Assembly (NCBI RefSeq): GCF_010365865.1
Contig: NZ_CP048020.1
Location: forward strand, 496,001-560,000
Origin: Treponema vincentii
GTDB taxonomy: Bacteria; Spirochaetota; Spirochaetia; Treponematales; Treponemataceae
Reading direction: 5' to 3'
DNA: 64,000 bases
The position numbers were made by a program, and so were the translations under genes. The notes beneath the pieces are model-generated. The model was not told the origin of the DNA. It saw only the letters and a list, made by a program, of their open reading frames with translations, and did not search any database. This document shows, one piece after another, positions 1-8,675 of the stretch. Position 1 is the first letter of the stretch, and each line of letters begins with the position of its first letter.

Positions 1-81
1 GTTACAATCATAGATGGACACATAATAATGAAAAAGCCTGTTTTAAACAAGGAGAAATTTTAGCAAGGCTTTAACAAGGGC

Positions 82-110
82 TTGACATCGAATACCGTCT
101 TGTGTACTAT
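82..110 (+). promoter_or_regulatory. Sigma70-type promoter of tRNA-Arg
   Basis: TTGACA (82-87) and TACTAT (105-110) are separated by 17 bases, near the ideal vegetative promoter. A start about 7 bases after the -10 would fall just before the mature tRNA at 123. Confidence 0.8.
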
Positions 111-122
111 AAAAAAGCCTTT

Positions 123-196
123 GGGACTATAGCTCAGCTGGATAGAGCGTCAGATTCCGGATCTGAAGGCCGGCGGTTCGAATCCGCCTAGTCTCA
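123..196 (+). tRNA. tRNA-Arg (anticodon CCG)
   Basis: The acceptor stem GGGACTA (123-129) pairs with TAGTCTC (189-195), with one G-U pair. The anticodon loop is TTCCGGA, giving anticodon CCG, which reads CGG codons. The T arm contains GGTTCGAATCC. CCA is not encoded. It lies alone, upstream of the MATE gene. Confidence 0.95.
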
Positions 197-303
197 TTCT
201 TTTAATAATATTAAACTTCTTGTTGTTTCCCGTATTTCATGCCTGCCTTGTTAGGTCTATTTTAACCGGTCTGTTGACCATTATATTTTTTGAAGGAAAT
301 AAA

Positions 304-1647
304 ATGATAGCCGGACAAAGAAATAGTGACCTGACGGAAGGAATTATCTGGAAATTACTGATTATATTTACCGTACCGATTTTGGTGGGGAATTTTTTTC
401 AGCATTTATATACAACAGCCGATGCGGTGATTATCGGACGTTTTACCGGTAAAGAAGGTCTTGCAGCAATCGATTCCGTTTTCAGCTTGTTAAAATTACC
501 GGTTAATCTGTTCAGCGGATTATCGGCAGGCTCCTCAATTTTAATTTCACAGCTATACGGGGCAAAAAAATACGGCGAGCTGTCAAAAACAATACACACG
601 GCGCTGATGCTTACGCTCATTACCGGAGCGCTTTTATCGGTTACCGGAGTGTTATTATCTCCCGCGCTGCTGGTAATGATGGACGTTCCCGCCGATATTT
701 TTGATGCAACATTGCTCTATGTCCGGATATACTTCGGCGATATGCTGATCTCGCTTTTTTATAATATTGCTGCAGGAATTTTACGGGCAATGGGAAATGC
801 ACAAACGCCGTTTTATGCGTTGGTGGTTTCAAGCGGAATAAATGTTATACTCGACATTGTATTTATCGGTGTGTTCAAGTGGGGGATCGGCGGGGCAGCT
901 TTCGCAACCGTGCTTGCACAATTATGCAGCGCAGTAATTCTTTTCGTTACTCTTTCAAAAAAAAGCAGCTTATGCCCGCTGCATATTTCACAGCTGAAAT
1001 TGTATGGCTCTGCGGCTGCGGCTATTGCAAAACTGGGTATCCCGATAGGATTGCAATCAATACTTTTCCCGATAGCTAATATGATCATTCAAGCGCGGAT
1101 AAACGGTACCGGTACGGAACATATTGCTGCATGGGCGTTATGCGGGAAATTGGATTTTCTGATTTGGATTTCGATTGAAGCAATGACAACCGCTGTTTCT
1201 ACGTTTGTCGCACAAAACTACGGGGCGAAAAAATACGATAGGGTAAATACCGGGATCCGTACCGGGTTATTGATAGGGGTAACGGTCATCGGGATATTAA
1301 GTGCAATCCTGTATTTTTGGTGTGTGCCGTTGGGAAAGCTCTTTATCGGCGCCGAAGATTACGGTGTTCTTACCACTATGGAGCGGCTGATGCACTTGAT
1401 TGCGCCCTTTTATACGGTATTCGTATTTTCGGAGACTTTGTCTGCAGCAATGTACGGAATCGGCGAAACATTTAAACCGATGATTATTACGCTACTTGGA
1501 ATCTGTGTTTTTCGAATACTGTGGATATGGTGTGTCGTACCGCTGTATCCTTCGATTGAAGTAATCGTGTGGGCGTTTCCTGCATCTTGGAGTTTAACTA
1601 CTGTCGCATTTATTGTTGCATATCTGCGATTGCGGAGAAATATATGA
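304..1647 (+). CDS. MATE-family multidrug/cation antiporter
   Basis: This is an inner-membrane exporter of the multi-antimicrobial extrusion family (NorM/DinF-like), which uses Na+ or H+ gradients to expel cationic drugs or metabolites. From ATG 304 the protein is 447 residues, the usual MATE length, and is almost wholly hydrophobic with about 12 predicted helices. The start at 304 is preferred over 220 because AAGGA (292-296) precedes it and the product then begins at the hydrophilic lead typical of the family. The stop codon overlaps the next start (ATGA), so it is translationally coupled to the epimerase. The substrate cannot be read from sequence. Confidence 0.9.
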   Translation: MIAGQRNSDLTEGIIWKLLIIFTVPILVGNFFQHLYTTADAVIIGRFTGKEGLAAIDSVFSLLKLPVNLFSGLSAGSSILISQLYGAKKYGELSKTIHTALMLTLITGALLSVTGVLLSPALLVMMDVPADIFDATLLYVRIYFGDMLISLFYNIAAGILRAMGNAQTPFYALVVSSGINVILDIVFIGVFKWGIGGAAFATVLAQLCSAVILFVTLSKKSSLCPLHISQLKLYGSAAAAIAKLGIPIGLQSILFPIANMIIQARINGTGTEHIAAWALCGKLDFLIWISIEAMTTAVSTFVAQNYGAKKYDRVNTGIRTGLLIGVTVIGILSAILYFWCVPLGKLFIGAEDYGVLTTMERLMHLIAPFYTVFVFSETLSAAMYGIGETFKPMIITLLGICVFRILWIWCVVPLYPSIEVIVWAFPASWSLTTVAFIVAYLRLRRNI

Positions 1648-3227
1648 AAATTATTTTTATTACCGGTGTGTCCGGAACGATGGGATCCGAAGCATTAAAA
1701 CAGATTGCTCAAACGGGAGCATTCCGTTGTCGTGTTCTATTACGACCTAAAAAGGCGAATATAAAGCTGGCAAAAAAGCTTCAGAAAAACGAAAACATTG
1801 AAGTGTTGTTCGGTGATATACAAAACTGCGAAGACTGTCTTGTCGGCGTAAAAGATGCAGACTATGTGCTTCACTGCGCAGCGATTATTCCTCCGGCAGC
1901 CGACCACAATCATGATGCTGCATTCCGTACGAATTGGCTTGGAACTCAAAACCTGCTGAATGCTGTGGTAGAAAGCAGGCAAATCGAAAAGACAAAATTC
2001 GTTTACATAGGCACCGTTGCGGAATACGGCAACAGAACATTCAAACATCCGTGGGGACGAGTCGGCGATCCGCTTTTGCCGAGTGCATTTGATATGTATG
2101 CGGCAAGCAAAGTAAAGGCCGAGCGTGCGGTTATTGAATCGCCTTTATGCTGGGTATCGCTTCGGCAAAGCGGTATCTTATATGATGAAGTGCTATTCCA
2201 TAATATGAATGATGGGTTGATGTTTCATACGTGCTGGAATACGCCGATAGAATGGGCAACTGCGCGTACCTCCGGGCTGCTTTTGAAAAATCTGGTCGAA
2301 AAAGATACCAACGGAACACTCAAGCCGGATTTTTGGAGAAAGGTATACAATATTGGCAATGGAAAAGATGCCCGTGTTACCGGTTTTGAAACACTTGACC
2401 GCGGTTTTAAAATGATGGGGCGGAGTGCCGAGGAAATTTTCCGCCCCGAATGGAATGCAAGCCGCAATTTCCATTGTATGTGGTTTGCTGATTCTCATAT
2501 ATTAAACAGCTATCTTGATTTTCAACATGAAGGGTTTGAAGCGTTTTTTTCAAAGCTTGAAAAAAAATTGTGGTATTTTAAATTGGGAAAACCGTTCCCG
2601 CGTCTTGTTCAGCGTTTTTCGATTATGCCGCTGCTGAAAACAAATAATGCTCCGGTCTTTTGGGTTACGCACAATCTGAAAAAAAGAGTTGATGCCTTTT
2701 TCGGATCGCTGGATGCATATAATGCAATCCCTCGCAGCTGGGAAAAATTTCCGTTATTGTGCAAAAATCAAAACCCTGAAACCGGTGCTGAGTTAGATTA
2801 CGCGGCATTAAAAGACGAAGCATTGCTTGCGGCAAACAATATGCTTTTAAATCACGGCTATGATGAAACAAAGAAGCCGGATGAACTTGATATTGAAGAT
2901 ATGCAGCAGGCAGCAGCTTTCAGGGGCGGCAAGTGCAACAGTACAACGATGACCCGCGGCGATATGTACCGTCCGCTGCAATGGCAGTGCCATAATGGTC
3001 ATCATTTTTCGGCGACTCCGTATTTGGTGCTTAAAACAGGCCATTGGTGTCCCGAATGCTGCAGTGTGCCGCCGTGGAATTTCGGAGAGCTTGCAAAACA
3101 CATTCCGTTTTATGCGCAAGTATGGTACGACGACCACACGAGTGATGAAACGGAATCGTATTCGGCAGAGGATGCCCGCGATATATTCGCCTACGAAGCA
3201 GGTTCCTCTAATATACAAAGGGGATGA
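1644..3227 (+). CDS. NAD(P)-dependent epimerase/dehydratase with C-terminal Cys-rich domain
   Basis: This 527-residue protein belongs to the extended short-chain dehydrogenase family. The Rossmann motif GVSGTMG has glycines at residues 8, 11 and 14, and the catalytic YxxxK is Y152/K156. The SDR part normally ends near residue 330. The remaining ~200 residues are unusual and carry a possible metal site with Cys at about 431, 449, 469, 472 and 473 in a CHNGHHF...WCPECC context, like a treble-clef finger. The start overlaps the MATE stop by 4 bases, and the gene end overlaps the convergent reductase gene by 20 bp. The substrate could be a sugar nucleotide or a sterol-like compound. Assignment to the superfamily is secure; the reaction is unknown. 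Confidence 0.8.
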   Translation: MKIIFITGVSGTMGSEALKQIAQTGAFRCRVLLRPKKANIKLAKKLQKNENIEVLFGDIQNCEDCLVGVKDADYVLHCAAIIPPAADHNHDAAFRTNWLGTQNLLNAVVESRQIEKTKFVYIGTVAEYGNRTFKHPWGRVGDPLLPSAFDMYAASKVKAERAVIESPLCWVSLRQSGILYDEVLFHNMNDGLMFHTCWNTPIEWATARTSGLLLKNLVEKDTNGTLKPDFWRKVYNIGNGKDARVTGFETLDRGFKMMGRSAEEIFRPEWNASRNFHCMWFADSHILNSYLDFQHEGFEAFFSKLEKKLWYFKLGKPFPRLVQRFSIMPLLKTNNAPVFWVTHNLKKRVDAFFGSLDAYNAIPRSWEKFPLLCKNQNPETGAELDYAALKDEALLAANNMLLNHGYDETKKPDELDIEDMQQAAAFRGGKCNSTTMTRGDMYRPLQWQCHNGHHFSATPYLVLKTGHWCPECCSVPPWNFGELAKHIPFYAQVWYDDHTSDETESYSAEDARDIFAYEAGSSNIQRG

Positions 3228-3981
3228 TACGCTTCGGTTTATAGCGGGCAAATTCGTCGGGAAAGTCTTGCGCATATTTTTTATACAAGGCATGAGACCG
3301 CGGTACTAAGTTACAAGCCGTCCAAAATAAAAACAGGAAACCGGCGGATGACCATGTTAAAACGGCGAAGCCGAGCCATTCCACCAATTCACCGAAGTAG
3401 TTTGCGCTGGTAACGTAGCGGTACATTCCCTTACACGGATAGTAGTGCTTGCTGTCTCCATTTAATCTCAGCGAACGAATATAGGAATCGGATTGTATAT
3501 TGATAAACATACCGGCACAAAATAAAATTGCGCCGAGGATAAAACGGGGATCGGCAAACCAGCGCACGCTATACATCTCCGCAGGAGAAAAATAAAAAAT
3601 CCATAAACCGATTAAAAACGCATTGACCATATTAAAGAGCATCCCCATTGATACTATGCTAAGCGGCATTTTACTGTTTCCCTTGAGTAGCATCGGGAAA
3701 ATCAGCGTGCGCTGAATGTAGTGTGCAAGGAAAAAAGACACAAGTACTATCCGCACCGGTTTATGTGCATAGTCGAGTATTGATAGTAAAGAAATCATAA
3801 CGATAAGGGTGGGACACTCCATCAGCATCCATGCAGCTTTATTGTTAAAACTGAAGCCCCATTTTTTATTGATCAGCTTCCCGTACCCTGCCGGGATAAA
3901 ATACAAGGCAATAAAACACATCAACCCTAACGCAAGCATTGTAATTTCAACAGTACAATATACAGAATATAACATTGCCAC
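3208..3981 (-). CDS. Steroid 5-alpha-reductase-like membrane protein (3-oxo-5-alpha-steroid 4-dehydrogenase C-terminal family)
   Basis: The 257-residue polytopic membrane protein ends with a segment typical of the steroid 5-alpha-reductase/isoprenylcysteine methyltransferase superfamily: G-MYRYVTSANYFGELVEW, then a PRSHALYKKYAQDFP-like region and a C-terminal R-IIPFVY. In eukaryotes these enzymes reduce a C=C bond of enones with NADPH; the bacterial substrate is not known. The start may be GTG 3981 or ATG 3975; neither has a clear Shine-Dalgarno. It is convergent with the epimerase and overlaps it by 20 bp. Family assignment is good, physiological role open. Confidence 0.75.
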   Translation of the reverse strand: MAMLYSVYCTVEITMLALGLMCFIALYFIPAGYGKLINKKWGFSFNNKAAWMLMECPTLIVMISLLSILDYAHKPVRIVLVSFFLAHYIQRTLIFPMLLKGNSKMPLSIVSMGMLFNMVNAFLIGLWIFYFSPAEMYSVRWFADPRFILGAILFCAGMFINIQSDSYIRSLRLNGDSKHYYPCKGMYRYVTSANYFGELVEWLGFAVLTWSSAGFLFLFWTACNLVPRSHALYKKYAQDFPDEFARYKPKRIIPFVY

Positions 3982-4128
3982 AGTATCATCGCTTTTCTTC
4001 TTTTAATCAACTATCTTTTGATGCGGAGTGTTGGGGGATGCAACTTTCCGCACGAATCAAGCGCCGGTATGAAGGGTTGACAGGCTGCATAAATACTCGT
4101 AGCTTACTTAAAAAGGCTGAATGAGATT

Positions 4129-4782
4129 ATGGATCCTACGATACGATTGCTTCCCGCCGATGCGGTGTACACTGTGTATGAGCGGCTGCGGCAAGAGAAC
4201 CCTGATCCGCGGAGCGAGCTGCATTGGAAAAATGTCTATACGCTGCTTGTTGCCGTGGTGCTTTCGGCACAGGCAACCGATGTCGGGGTAAATAAAGCGA
4301 CTGCGCCTCTTTTGGAAAAAGTCGACACGCCGGAACAAATGGTTGCGCTCGGTGAAGAAGGACTGAAGGGTTATATCAATTCCATCAACTTATACCCGAC
4401 AAAGGCAAAGCGGATTATCGCGCTTAGTAAAATTTTGATAGACCAATATCATTCTGAGGTACCGCATGATCGAGCCGCATTGGAAAGTCTTCCGGGTGTC
4501 GGCCGGAAAACAGCGAATGTTGTGTTGAACGTAGGGTTCGGTGAACCCGCAATAGCGGTCGACACACACATCCTACGAACGGCGCCCCGTATCGGACTGT
4601 CTAACGGGACAACTCCGCTGGAAGTAGAACAAGATTTGATGCGCATAACACCCGAAGAATTTTTGCTGGACGCTCATCATTGGATACTGTTGCACGGCAG
4701 ATATGTCTGTAAAGCGCGAAATCCTGATTGTGCCGGATGTAATCTTAATGATATATGCTTAAAAAACGGGGTAGGGGAGTAG
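4129..4782 (+). CDS. nth: Endonuclease III (DNA glycosylase/AP lyase)
   Basis: This base-excision repair enzyme removes oxidised pyrimidines and cleaves the abasic site. The 217-residue product has the helix-hairpin-helix LPGVGRKTANVV with catalytic Lys127, catalytic Asp145 in AVDTH (spacing of 18 as in E. coli K120/D138), and the C-terminal [4Fe-4S] ligands in the canonical C-x6-C-x2-C-x5-C spacing. The start at 4129 has only a weak AAGG upstream. It stands alone between the convergent reductase gene and the broken phosphoesterase. Confidence 0.95.
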   Translation: MDPTIRLLPADAVYTVYERLRQENPDPRSELHWKNVYTLLVAVVLSAQATDVGVNKATAPLLEKVDTPEQMVALGEEGLKGYINSINLYPTKAKRIIALSKILIDQYHSEVPHDRAALESLPGVGRKTANVVLNVGFGEPAIAVDTHILRTAPRIGLSNGTTPLEVEQDLMRITPEEFLLDAHHWILLHGRYVCKARNPDCAGCNLNDICLKNGVGE

Positions 4783-4839
4783 AACCGTAACAAAAGGCGG
4801 CAGGAAGATTGGCTATCTGCTTCGCATTTCCGGCCTTGC

Positions 4840-5610
4840 TTACAATAGAGCCGTCCCCAGCCGCTGTTTTATTTTTTCATTGGTAGGGCGGACATCGTAA
4901 TACGCCGCTTTAAAGGTGATTGTGCGGGCTGTAGTATCCCACAGTGCGAAATATGCAGGGAAATGCGTTTTATCGGCAAGCTCCGCCGCTCTATTTTCCG
5001 CTGCATCGAATACACGCGGAAAGCCTACGCTGCCAGGATTGACGATGCAGCAATCCTTATCGAGCGTAATCGTTTGTTCCGGTTCAGGATATAATGCGCC
5101 GTAGTCTTCTCGATCGGTGTAGTAGAAGGCAGCTTGATGGGTATGTCCGCAAAAGCAGAGTTTAAAGTTTTCGGCATATAAGTATTGAAGCGATATTGCC
5201 GTTTCTTGCCCTCCCTGCAGGTATTCGGTAAGAGGCTCCAACGGAGACCCATGTACAAGCAGCGTCTTTTCGGATAAAAATTAGAGAGGGTGCAGCCCTG
5301 CCAAAAAGAATCGGCTTTTCCACGAGATAAGCTGTGCAGTCTTTTTTAGCGATCGGTGTGCGTTTTCACCGAACCAGCTGCTCGGGAGTCGCTTTAATAA
5401 TCCCGCTTCGTGATTACCCGCCAGAAGAATACATGGACGGATGTGTCTTTTCAATTCTTTTATTTGCTGTATGCACGCTTCGGGATCGGGACCGTAGCCG
5501 ACCATATCGCCAAGCGAGATAAAGCCGCCATACTGCCCTTCGACGGAATCCAGCACAGCGTTGAGTGCTTCCATGTTTGCATGGATATCGGCCGTTACCA
5601 GTATCTTCAT
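4840..5610 (-). pseudogene. Metallophosphoesterase gene (YfcE/MJ0936-like) interrupted by one in-frame TAA
   Basis: The N-terminal part (5610-5284) carries the calcineurin-like metal motifs DIHAN, GDMVGYGPDP and GNHE. The C-terminal part (to 4840) carries HGSP, GHTH and NPGS. Reading the minus strand codon by codon, both halves lie in the same frame and are separated only by a TAA at 5283-5281, after ...GLHPL and before FLSEKTLLVHGSP. Such small phosphodiesterases are usually about 250 residues, matching the joined length of 256 codons. The second half has a possible TTG restart at 5241 but would lack most metal ligands. This is either a recent nonsense mutation or a base-call error. Confidence 0.8.
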
Positions 5611-5634
5611 AATGAGAGGAATATATCATACCGT

Positions 5635-6213
5635 ATGCCGGAAAAACTTACAACAAGACTTTTCAACAACCTCCGGGATAGCTTTCAATCGGATTGGAAA
5701 CTGCTCTCCGAGACCGAACATTTTCTTGCTTCTACCCCCTTGCAGCGAAATTATGAACAGCAGTTTGCCCTATGGCGTAAACAGCTGCAAATAGAAAAAA
5801 ATGATGCGGTACGTGCATCGATACGGGGAGAAATCATTGCATTGAGAAAAGCGCTGCGTCTGGAAGGATATGATTTATCGCTCGGTTCAATTCAACTTAT
5901 TGTAGAAGATTTTGTCAACGATGATGCGGCTGCCCGCGGTTTCCAACGGGTTGTGATCTGCTTTTGCGATGCGGGGGTGTTTTGGTTATCGGGAGAAGCC
6001 AATCATCTTGAACTTGCCGGTGATCTACAGACCGAGTTGGAACGTAAACGGCTGTATGTTCATCCTGAGATGCATTATCTTTGGTTTCTATGGAAACGAA
6101 ATGCTTTATTACTCAGCGGTTCCGCAACTGAAACAAAAGAAGCTTTCGAGCGGCTGCAAAAACGAGCTCAAGCAAACCCACAAAAGATATTGCGCTATCT
6201 TAAAGCGTTATAG
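5635..6213 (+). CDS. Hypothetical protein
   Basis: A 192-residue soluble protein, not recognised. It is charged and helical in its first half (RNYEQQFALWRKQLQIEKND) and more mixed afterwards, with no signal peptide or membrane segment. ATG 5635 is chosen because a GAGAGGA (5614-5620) lies upstream and longer readings would run antisense through the phosphoesterase gene, from which it is divergent with a 24-bp gap. A shared promoter region with that gene is likely. Confidence 0.6.
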   Translation: MPEKLTTRLFNNLRDSFQSDWKLLSETEHFLASTPLQRNYEQQFALWRKQLQIEKNDAVRASIRGEIIALRKALRLEGYDLSLGSIQLIVEDFVNDDAAARGFQRVVICFCDAGVFWLSGEANHLELAGDLQTELERKRLYVHPEMHYLWFLWKRNALLLSGSATETKEAFERLQKRAQANPQKILRYLKAL

Positions 6214-6310
6214 CCGCCTGCTAGCTCCATGACGTCCGCCTCAGAAATCTTTCAAGCGGTTGCTTTCCTTTTAATAAATAGTTATTTTATAAACCATTAG
6301 GAGATATGAT

Positions 6311-6718
6311 ATGGACATGGATTTATACATAACAAAGCATCGGGTCATGCAAGATTACCTTCGCCAGCTAACCAACCTTGTAAACGGTACTATAGACAAG
6401 GCAAATGCTCCATTAATTGCAGAGCTTATTAATAAAACAACGGGTGTATTGAATATGCACCTTGCCTCCGAGGATCATTTTGTTTATCCAAAATTATTGG
6501 AGAGCAGCGATGAGAAAATTCGATCAATTACCCGATCATATATGAATGAAATGACCGGCATAGCGGATTCGTATCTCGCCTTTCATAAAAAATTCAACAC
6601 GCCGTCAAAAATACTTGCGGATATCGATGAATTTAAGCGGACTTTCAAAAAAGTTCGGGATGCATTATTGATGCGTATGGATCGCGAAGAAAAAGAACTG
6701 TATACGTTTACTGTTTAA
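6311..6718 (+). CDS. Hemerythrin-like (HHE) domain protein
   Basis: A 135-residue all-helical protein matching the hemerythrin HHE cation-binding family, which binds a di-iron centre and senses or handles O2, NO or iron. Candidate ligands are H10 (TKHRV), H51 and the E55-D56-H57 cluster in HLASEDHFVYPKL, H93 (AFHKKF) and the terminal D-REEKEL region. It has no extra domain. A good Shine-Dalgarno (TTAGGAGAT, 6297-6305) precedes ATG 6311. It is monocistronic. In an anaerobe a role in oxygen or nitrosative stress is plausible but inferred. Confidence 0.75.
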   Translation: MDMDLYITKHRVMQDYLRQLTNLVNGTIDKANAPLIAELINKTTGVLNMHLASEDHFVYPKLLESSDEKIRSITRSYMNEMTGIADSYLAFHKKFNTPSKILADIDEFKRTFKKVRDALLMRMDREEKELYTFTV

Positions 6719-7379
6719 AAGTTTCCCGAAAAGGCAATGCGCGGACTTGCAATTTCCTTTTTTTGCTCCTATATTATTTCTATGCTGAGTTTCAGAACCG
6801 TATTACCGCAGTATAAAAACTCTCCCCCAAAAGCGCAAACCACAGCTTTTAAAAATAGCCTTTTGAAAATAGGCGGAGTAGATGCTAGGAGCCTAGTCGA
6901 AATAAAGCGGAGACGTATCGGGTATACGTTGAGCATTTATTTCGGCGTAGCGACAACGCAGATACCCGCATATTTTCAAAAGGTAGTTGACTTTACACAC
7001 ATAGCTTCGTCGGCATAATCACTCAGCAACTCAGGCGTAAAGTCTGTCTGCGCTCTGATAAACGGGCAGCCTTTTCATTCAGACAACAACATCATTATTT
7101 CTCATCAATTTTTGCAGACGGCACAAGCGGTGTTAGTGTTTTTAAATTTACACACAGACGCTACTTTGCTGCCTTGGGCATATTTTGTGCGTTAGATATG
7201 CAAAAACGTCTTCATTATAAACATATTATCAACACAGTTTTTTATTGTCGAAGCCGTCCTGCAGTATGGTTTGATTCAGGGTAAACGGAGCCGTAATTGG
7301 TAATTTGTAATGGATGAAAGCCATAAGCGAAGCCTTTGGTGCTTTGAGGCAAAATAATGATAATAGAGGAGAAATACGT
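6719..7379. other. 661-bp intergenic region
   Basis: No credible gene. It holds one copy of the 122-125 bp covarying repeat (6859-6983) and, just before it, a small AAAAGC/GCTTTT hairpin near 6829-6852. The rest (6984-7340) shows no recognisable structure to me. The last bases form the leader of the SUMF1 lipoprotein gene. Confidence 0.6.
6859..6983. repeat. Covarying palindromic element, copy A
   Basis: A 125-bp element bounded by a perfect 13-bp inverted repeat CCTTTTGAAAATA/TATTTTCAAAAGG. Inside are a second stem CGAAATAAA/TTTATTTCG and a third small hairpin CGTAT-cgggt-ATACG followed by TTGAG. Copies B (17922-18043) and C (24201-24322) share the layout and several loop sequences but have different bases in all three stems. 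Confidence 0.8.
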
Positions 7380-8369
7380 ATGAATACTAAAAAGGAAAAG
7401 AGCGGAAAGCTCTTAGGTTTAGCAGCGGCAGTGCTGCTTACAGCAGTGTTAGTGTTTACCGGCTGTCCCAATGCCGCGGGTGGTAACAGCGGAGGCAGTA
7501 TCACACCGCCTGCATCTGCCGGTAGTTATAATGCAGCGACCGGTAAGGGTGTAGTAGGCGGCGTAGAGTTTACGATGAAAGGGATTGCAGCGGTAACAAA
7601 CGGAAACCTTGGGCACATCGATGAGAGTGATAACGGAGTGCATACGGTAAGCCTTACTGCCTACCGGATAGGCGAAACGGAAGTAACGCAGGAGCTGTGG
7701 CAGGCTGTGATGAGCAATAATCCGAGTTATTATGACGGCACTTCCGGTAAAGAACCTGTATCCGGCGAAACGCAAGAAAAGCGACCGGTGGAAAGCGTGG
7801 ACTGGTATGAGTGTATAGCGTTCTGCAATGAGCTTACCAAGAAGGTAGCGGGGTTAGGAGAGAGTGAATGTCTGTACTATAGTGATGCAGGTTATACGAA
7901 CGTGTATACAAAAGAAGATGCAGGTGCAAAAAAAGAGGTGTATTTGTATACAGACATGAATAAAAAAGGGTTCCGGTTACCGACGGAAGCGGAATGGGAA
8001 TGGGCAGCTATGGGCGGAAAAGACTATAAATGGTCTGGAACAAATGTCGAAAGCGAACTTAAAGACTATGCGTGGTACAGGGCTAATAGTAATAATCAAA
8101 CGCATGAAGTAAGGAAGCAGACTGCGAACGGATACGGCTTATACGACATGAGCGGGAACGTATGGGAATGGTGCTGGGACTGGTATAGCAACACTACGCC
8201 TGCGGGCGGGCATGACCCGACTGGCCCTGCTGCTCCCGGTGCTGACCGCGTCGATCGCGGCGGCAGCTGGGACGGCTATGCAGGCGACGCCGCTCGTGCG
8301 TATCGGGGCATCAGCAATCCCGGCAGCCGCCGCAGCATTCGTGGCTTGCGGCTGGTCTCGCGTCCCTAG
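7380..8369 (+). CDS. Lipoprotein with SUMF1/formylglycine-generating-enzyme fold (candidate DGR target)
   Basis: A 329-residue exported lipoprotein: residues ~8-27 are a hydrophobic signal ending in the lipobox FTGC. The rest is a SUMF1-type domain, with marks IGETEVTQELWQAVM, NPSYY, RPVESVDWYECIAFCNEL, FRLPTEAEWEWAA, YGLYDMSGNVWEWCWDWY and a final RVDRGGSW...GLRLV. Classical formylglycine catalytic cysteines are not evident, so a binding rather than a catalytic role is likely. The last 41 residues are GC-rich and resemble the variable region of Treponema TvpA-type C-type-lectin-fold proteins. ATG 7380 is preceded by AGAGGAGA. A hairpin module follows 41 bp after the stop. Confidence 0.8.
   Translation: MNTKKEKSGKLLGLAAAVLLTAVLVFTGCPNAAGGNSGGSITPPASAGSYNAATGKGVVGGVEFTMKGIAAVTNGNLGHIDESDNGVHTVSLTAYRIGETEVTQELWQAVMSNNPSYYDGTSGKEPVSGETQEKRPVESVDWYECIAFCNELTKKVAGLGESECLYYSDAGYTNVYTKEDAGAKKEVYLYTDMNKKGFRLPTEAEWEWAAMGGKDYKWSGTNVESELKDYAWYRANSNNQTHEVRKQTANGYGLYDMSGNVWEWCWDWYSNTTPAGGHDPTGPAAPGADRVDRGGSWDGYAGDAARAYRGISNPGSRRSIRGLRLVSRP
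8244..8366 (+). other. Putative DGR variable region in the SUMF1 lipoprotein
   Basis: The last 41 codons, from DRVDRGGSW to VSRP, are markedly richer in G+C than the rest of the gene. They are dense in AGC, GAC, GGC, CGC, ATC and TAT codons at places where template repeats of diversity-generating retroelements usually have AAC. Position at the extreme 3' end of a C-type-lectin-fold gene is typical of such targets. No reverse transcriptase or template repeat lies in this window, so this is inference. Confidence 0.4.
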
Positions 8370-8410
8370 AGCTCACACATTTTGCCGGAGAGGTAGAGCA
8401 GCTGCGGGCT

Positions 8411-8502
8411 GTTGAGCAGTGTACGTCCGTGTACACTGCTCAACGATAAGTTTTTCTATCGAAAAACTTACTACTGTTTGGAACCGCCGCCGTCCGTGGC
8501 GG
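8411..8502 (+). repeat. Composite hairpin module 1
   Basis: Three hairpins in order. First a 34-nt palindrome (8411-8444) with 14-bp arms GTTGAGCAGTGTAC/GTACACTGCTCAAC around GTCCGT. Second, TAAGTTTTTC/GAAAAACTTA (8447-8470). Then the linker CTACTGTTTGGAACC, and a 16-nt hairpin CCGCCGTCCGTGGCGG (8487-8502). The same architecture recurs at 17685-17773, 17816-17905 and (inverted) 61711-61798. The 16-nt hairpin recurs exactly inverted at 8676-8691. Confidence 0.8.
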
Positions 8503-8580
8503 TATGTGGCGAATCCGAACAGGCAAAATGTGTAGAGGTGCACGTGTTTTGCTGTAGAGCGTGTGCATATCCGCCAAGGA

Positions 8581-8589
8581 GGGGGGGGG
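8581..8589 (+). repeat. Poly(G)9 tract
   Basis: Nine consecutive G residues following GGA, in otherwise non-coding DNA about 210 bp after the SUMF1 gene. G runs of this length are prone to slippage. No gene start or promoter that it could switch is evident. Confidence 0.9.
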
Positions 8590-8675
8590 ATATTAAACAG
8601 GATTTGATGAAGAAAAACGAACGATAAGAGACTGGAAGGTAGAGAAGTTTTAGTTCAATATAAATCTCGCACCAT

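Noticed and set aside
6737-7018. 93-residue plus-strand reading frame
   Set aside because: It lies over the covarying repeat copy A, has no good binding site and no resemblance to a protein family.
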